The notes under the pieces are model-generated. The model saw only the letters and a list, made by a program, of their open reading frames with translations. It searched no databases and had not been told where the DNA came from. The position numbers were made by a program, and so were the translations under genes. A stretch of DNA of 55,123 nt from Candidatus Hydrogenedentota bacterium (GTDB lineage: Bacteria > Hydrogenedentota > Hydrogenedentia > Hydrogenedentales > Hydrogenedentaceae): assembly GCA_026415215.1 (NCBI GenBank), contig JAOAHN010000134.1, positions 1 to 55,123 on the forward strand, read 5' to 3'. Of this stretch, positions 51,579-55,123 are shown one piece after another (position 1 is the first letter of the stretch; each line of letters starts with the position of its first letter).

Positions 51579-52490
51579 ATGAGAGGAAAACTTTTAATAA
51601 CCGGGGGAAGAGGCTTCGTAGCGGGACATATCTTGAGGAGTGTCCCCTTAGATTACGAAATATATGTTCTATCAAGGGAAGAAAACCCTATAGATATTCT
51701 TCAATCCAATGTGAGATGGATTCGCGTTAGTAAAAATTCCTATGAGGAGTGGGGAGAAGTAATAGAAGAGGTAAAACCCACAACTATCATCCATACTTCC
51801 GCAATGGCAGATATAGACCAATGTCAAAAAGACAAACAAACCGCCTACTCAGTAAATGTAGAACTCACCAAGGTGCTTGTAAAAGCAAGTGAGAAATGCA
51901 GAGCGAGATTTATATTTTGTTCTTCCGATACAGTCTTCGATGGGAATAAAGGCATGTACACAGAAGAAGATACACCCATCCCCGTTAACTACTATGCTGA
52001 AACCAAGATTGAATCAGAAAAATTGGTCCTCAATTCTGATACTCCCCGGGTGGTAGCAAGGATATCTTTAGTGATGGGTTTTCCGGCTTTCCGCACTATT
52101 GGGAACTCCTTTATGGCTCGAATGGAGCAAAAAATTAAAAGTGGCGAGCCAGTGCCGATGCCCCAAGACGAGTATAGGACACCAATAGATGTCTATACTT
52201 TATCAGAGGCGTTGGTTGAACTTGCACTCTCCTCAGATTACGAGGGAATACTGCATCTCAGCGGTAATGAACGAATATCCAGGTATAATATGGCTATTAT
52301 GATTTGCGAGGAGATGAATTGGGACAAAAATTGCATTGTCCCATCCATTGTAGATAATCCTACGAGGGCACCTCGCCCAAAAGACGCTTCACTAAATAAT
52401 AGTCGGGCAAGAGCAATATTAAAAACAGAGTTCTTAAATGTTGTTGGAGGAATCAGACGGTTAAAAGAAGAATATTTAAGAAATAAATAA
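51579..52490 (+). CDS. RmlD-like sugar-nucleotide reductase (extended SDR)
   Basis: A 303-residue NAD(P)-dependent protein of the dTDP-4-dehydrorhamnose reductase (RmlD) group. LLITGGRGFVAGHIL at the start is the nucleotide-binding GxxGxxG, TTIIHTSAMADIDQCQKD near 70 follows the family, and CSSDTVFDGNKGMYTEEDTPIPVNYYAETKIESE holds the active Thr/Ser, Tyr and Lys (YYAETK, YxxxK). The other rhamnose genes (rmlA, B, C) are absent, so the substrate may differ. The start is preceded by a very strong AAAGGAGGT. The next gene is 100 bases downstream. Confidence 0.88.
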   Translation: MRGKLLITGGRGFVAGHILRSVPLDYEIYVLSREENPIDILQSNVRWIRVSKNSYEEWGEVIEEVKPTTIIHTSAMADIDQCQKDKQTAYSVNVELTKVLVKASEKCRARFIFCSSDTVFDGNKGMYTEEDTPIPVNYYAETKIESEKLVLNSDTPRVVARISLVMGFPAFRTIGNSFMARMEQKIKSGEPVPMPQDEYRTPIDVYTLSEALVELALSSDYEGILHLSGNERISRYNMAIMICEEMNWDKNCIVPSIVDNPTRAPRPKDASLNNSRARAILKTEFLNVVGGIRRLKEEYLRNK

Positions 52491-52590
52491 GTTCGCCTAT
52501 TCGAGTCTTACCATAGGAGCTTGCTCACAACAAAGTATTTCTGGCAATATTTATATCCTATGTTCAAACCCATACCTTCGGAGACCTGAA

Positions 52591-53079
52591 ATGAGTGGAT
52601 ACAAAAGACCCTCATGGGATGAATACTTTATGGAAGTTGCTCGTGCAATAGCAAAAAGAGCCACCTGTGACCGAGGAAGAAGTGGGTGTGTAATAGCGAG
52701 AGATAAACAAATACTTGTAACTGGGTATGTAGGCTCACCTGTTGGATTCCCTCACTGTGACGATGTGGGCCATCAATTAAAAAAAGTAATTCATGAGGAT
52801 GGAACTGTTACCCAGCACTGTGTTAGAACTGTCCATGCAGAACAAAATGCAATCTGTCAAGCAGCAAGATTAGGAATAAGCATCGAAGGAGGAACTCTAT
52901 ACTGTAAGATGACTCCCTGCCGAACCTGTGCAATGCTACTCATTAATTGTGGAATAAAAAGAGTTGTGTGCGAGCGGAGATACCACGCTGGAGCAGAAAG
53001 CGAGGAAATGTTCGAGCAAGCAGGGATTCCCATTGAATATATGTATCCTGATGAGGTAGAACAGTACGAGAATCAATAA
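52591..53079 (+). CDS. dCMP deaminase (ComEB-like)
   Basis: A 162-residue zinc enzyme that deaminates dCMP to dUMP, the substrate for thymidylate synthesis; the Bacillus homolog is ComEB. The zinc site is TVHAEQNAICQAAR (His82, Glu84) and TPCRTCAMLL (Cys110, Cys113). The N-terminal WDEYFMEVARAIAKRATCDRGRSGCVI, with GSPVGFPHCD near 48, is characteristic. GGAGA lies six bases before the ATG. Not adjacent to comEC, so competence linkage is not implied. It ends convergently toward the oxidoreductase gene on the other strand. Confidence 0.94.
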   Translation: MSGYKRPSWDEYFMEVARAIAKRATCDRGRSGCVIARDKQILVTGYVGSPVGFPHCDDVGHQLKKVIHEDGTVTQHCVRTVHAEQNAICQAARLGISIEGGTLYCKMTPCRTCAMLLINCGIKRVVCERRYHAGAESEEMFEQAGIPIEYMYPDEVEQYENQ

Positions 53080-53222
53080 GTAAACAAAAGCCACCTACAC
53101 TATTTATTGAAAAGTAAAAAGTAGTAAATTCCTCTACCACTCAAAAGGAAATGCAAGAAAAGAACAAAGTAAATCCTAAGTGTTAGAAAATACTATTGTT
53201 GATATATGGGCCTTATGTTGTG

Positions 53223-54596
53223 CTACACAGGTAGTTCGAAACCTTGACGATAGGGTTTGGTTAGAAGAGCATTCGCCTCTTCATCACCAATGAACTTACC
53301 TTCTGTGAAACTATATTTCAATCTTCTCTCTAATCTTTGAGCTATACACCCTAATAACACCACCTCTGTGAGTGGAACTGCATAGTCAAAGTTAGAGCAT
53401 GCAGGTTCACCACCTTTGCAAGCCTCGAGCCAGTTTCTGTAGTGGTTAGATCCATTCACTCTCGGGATGAATGGGTCAGGCTTTTTATAATCATTCATTT
53501 TCGATTCAGGAACCAACCTTGGCTTACCACCATATTCACCTGCAGTTAAGTATCCCTTAGTGCCAATAAACAATGAACCATTATCTCCATCGCCGAGCAC
53601 CTCTTCAGGCGGGATATCCGCGGGTCGTTCTGGCTTGTTACCATTGTCATACCAATAAATTGTAACAGGTCCCATATTCTCCCTTGCTGGAAACTCGTAT
53701 TTAACAATAGACCATGCAGGGTAAGTTTGAGAATTTCTCCCTTCCTGCTTCACGATGTCCACCACGACCTCCGTAGCCTTGTCTAACTTGAGAGCCCAAA
53801 AGGCAGGGTCCATAATGTGACAGCCCATATCACCTAAAGAGCCACAGCCAAAATCAATCCAGCCACGCCACTTGTGCGGTGCATATCCTTTATTATAAGG
53901 ACGCACGGGAGCAGGTCCTATCCACAGATTCCAATCCATAGAAGGAGGCACAGGCTCCTCTGGCAACGGTTCTCCCACGCCTTGAGCCCATCTTCCTTGT
54001 GGTCTATCTGTCCATATATGGACCTCCTTCAACTCACCTATCGCTCCTGTCCATATCATCTCACATAGTTCGCGAACACCCGTACCAGAGTGCCCTTGAT
54101 TACCCATCTGGGTCGCCACTTTCATCTCACGAGCAGTCTTCTGCAACAGTCTTGCCTCCGCCACCGTGTGAGTCAATGGCTTTTGAACATATACATGTTT
54201 ACCTAACTTCATTGCTGTATATGCTATTAAGGCATGGGTATGGTCTGGGGTAGAAATTGTAACCGCGTCAATATCTTTTCCCATTTCGTCAAACATCTTT
54301 CTAAAATCCTGATAGACCTTCGCATTCGGCAGTCTCTTAAATGTATGGCTTGCATATTCGAGATCGACATCACACAAAGCCACTACATTCTCTCTCGAGC
54401 ACGAAAGTATATCCTCTCTACCCTTCCCGCCGACACCAATCCCAGCGAGATTGAGAGTCTCATTAGGAGACACCTTCCTGGGGACCACCCTCGCTGTGTT
54501 CGGTTTATCTTTGGCAAATGCAATATTTGCCCCTATCAGCGTCGATACTGCTATAAACGCTCTTCTTGTAATTTTGCTATCATCATTCATTTTCAT
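53223..54596 (-). CDS. Tat-exported Gfo/Idh/MocA-family oxidoreductase
   Basis: A 457-residue member of the Gfo/Idh/MocA family with a twin-arginine signal (SKITRRAFIAVSTLIGANIAFA), of the type abundant in Planctomycetes, Lentisphaerae and relatives. NLAGIGVGGKGRED near 48 is the NAD(P)-binding site, ALCDVD follows, AVTISTPDHTHALIAYTAMKLGKHVYVQKPLTHTVAEAR near 110-148 holds the EKP-type motif (here QKP), and MGNQGHSG is the family signature. The C-terminal half is the beta-sheet substrate domain (DFGCGSLGDMGCHIMD). Reaction is probably NAD-linked oxidation or a glycosidase-like reaction on sugars. AGGGAG stands just before the first ATG; ATG at 54590 is an alternative start. Confidence 0.9.
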   Translation of the reverse strand: MKMNDDSKITRRAFIAVSTLIGANIAFAKDKPNTARVVPRKVSPNETLNLAGIGVGGKGREDILSCSRENVVALCDVDLEYASHTFKRLPNAKVYQDFRKMFDEMGKDIDAVTISTPDHTHALIAYTAMKLGKHVYVQKPLTHTVAEARLLQKTAREMKVATQMGNQGHSGTGVRELCEMIWTGAIGELKEVHIWTDRPQGRWAQGVGEPLPEEPVPPSMDWNLWIGPAPVRPYNKGYAPHKWRGWIDFGCGSLGDMGCHIMDPAFWALKLDKATEVVVDIVKQEGRNSQTYPAWSIVKYEFPARENMGPVTIYWYDNGNKPERPADIPPEEVLGDGDNGSLFIGTKGYLTAGEYGGKPRLVPESKMNDYKKPDPFIPRVNGSNHYRNWLEACKGGEPACSNFDYAVPLTEVVLLGCIAQRLERRLKYSFTEGKFIGDEEANALLTKPYRQGFELPV

Positions 54597-54986
54597 TTAT
54601 CTCCCTAATCTTGAATGAATTTTATAATAAAATAAAATATTTTTGGAGGGGTCTTCAATAAAATTAAGACCTCAATAGGTCATTTAAGGTGTCAATTTCT
54701 ATTTAGTGTGGAGTGGTGATTAGTAAATACCTAATATTATTCAGCCCCAATACCTAAAACCGGGGTTGTACTAAATTTCTAATCTCCATAGAGATACATT
54801 TTTCAATTTAATTTCAAGCATTTCAGAGGAGAGAGAATTATCATAATAGGAAGCTACACATCTCTTCCACTGTCATATAACCTCACCCGAGACAAATCAA
54901 TATATCAATTTAAGAAATATAAATCACACTGCATAATGTTATAATAAATCAATGGTATAAACAATCTATAAAGGAAAGGACTTACA
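54597..54986. other. Divergent intergenic region with overlapping hairpins
   Basis: No gene seen in 390 bases. GGTCTT (54650-54655) pairs with AAGACC (54666-54671), while GACCT (54668-54672) pairs with AGGTC (54677-54681). The two stems share the bases GACC (54668-54671), so only one can form at a time. TATAAT at 54940-54945 is 41 bases before the katG start and likely its -10 box; no clear -35 box. Confidence 0.4.
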
Positions 54987-55123
54987 ATGAGCGAGCAAAA
55001 GCAAAATATAAAGAAAAGATGGATAACAGACTGGTGGCCCAACAGGTTAAACCTACGGGTTCTCAGGCAAAATTGTTCGCATTCCAACCCCTACGGAGAC
55101 AACTTTGACTATCCCAAAGAGTT
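54987..55123 (+). CDS. katG: Catalase-peroxidase, 5' part only (cut by window edge)
   Basis: KatG breaks down hydrogen peroxide and is a heme enzyme. Only 45 codons are present, running off the right edge: after a short head the protein reads [32 protein letters not shown], which matches the conserved KatG start [20 protein letters not shown]. AAGGA lies about eight bases before the ATG. The family has two catalase-like domains and about 730 residues, so most of the gene is outside. It is not fused to anything here. The divergent Gfo/Idh/MocA gene starts 390 bases away. Confidence 0.9.
   Translation, partial: MSEQKQNIKKRWITDWWPNRLNLRVLRQNCSHSNPYGDNFDYPKE

Noticed and set aside
54936-54965. 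PerR/Fur-like box in front of katG
   Set aside because: TTATAAT and GGTATAA half-sites are spaced and matched poorly relative to the PerR consensus, so I do not claim it.
1-55123. tRNA, rRNA, CRISPR array, prophage or insertion sequence
   Set aside because: I looked for T-loop-like GGTTCGAAT signatures, evenly spaced repeats and transposase motifs and found none that hold up.

Overview
The window (AT-rich, by eye under 40% GC) looks like part of the chromosome of an uncultured bacterium of the Hydrogenedentota / Lentisphaerae / Planctomycetes-like world. The pointers are two prepilin-like proteins with an H-x10-DG tail (cousins of the H-X9-DG family), a large secreted protein ending in an EGEG-type spacer plus a dockerin-like domain, several Tat-exported or lipid-anchored enzymes, and two exported Gfo/Idh/MocA proteins. 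Ca. Hydrogenedentota is my best guess, from the combination of EGEG spacer, dockerin-like tail and the PALARARE(A/S)ARR prepilin N-terminus; this is inference. There is no prophage, transposase, CRISPR array, rRNA or tRNA that I can see.

Layout. 1-6.9 kb, minus strand: two tandem pseudopilin paralogs, quinolinate synthase (nadA) and a PhoD-like phosphatase. 7.0-15.3 kb, plus strand: a 1106-residue cell-surface or secreted protein (PASTA, CHRD, DUF4397, EGEG spacer, dockerin-like), a GntR/LacI-type regulator, a GH17-like glucanase lipoprotein and a Tat-exported protein of unknown function. 15.8-30.4 kb: adenylate kinase, a KaiC-like/PEP-synthase-like fusion, a DprA-like protein, anmK, a 1040-residue secreted IPT protein, a small coiled-coil protein, comEC, an exported oxidoreductase and an orphan TRAP-type binding protein.

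31.0-40.3 kb is a nine-gene type II secretion cluster in the order G-H-I-J-K-L-M-C-D. It has many stop/start overlaps and lacks the ATPase (E), platform protein (F) and prepilin peptidase (O), which must lie elsewhere if the system works. Odd parts include a 14-proline rod in the C-like protein, a tyrosine-rich loop in the secretin and an extra C-terminal domain on the M-like protein. 40.4-43.3 kb: a NagB-like/PIG-L amino-sugar pair behind a near-consensus promoter, then a zinc alcohol dehydrogenase. 43.4-55.1 kb: an XPB/Ssl2-helicase-associated-domain protein, an esterase, a membrane-anchored unknown, a sodium:solute symporter, a Tat-exported phosphoesterase-like protein, an RmlD-like reductase, dCMP deaminase, a Tat-exported Gfo/Idh/MocA protein, and the start of katG cut by the window edge.

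Together the genes suggest a heterotroph that exports many enzymes and adhesin-like proteins to the surface, takes up sugars and organic acids, recycles peptidoglycan (anmK) and amino sugars, and may take up DNA (comEC, dprA-like). The most distinctive new signals are a set of AAGTTGT operator-like sites around the regulator gene and at the -35 box of the big surface-protein gene, an orphan promoter plus ribosome-binding site at 4.0 kb with no normal gene behind it, and the reordered secretion cluster.
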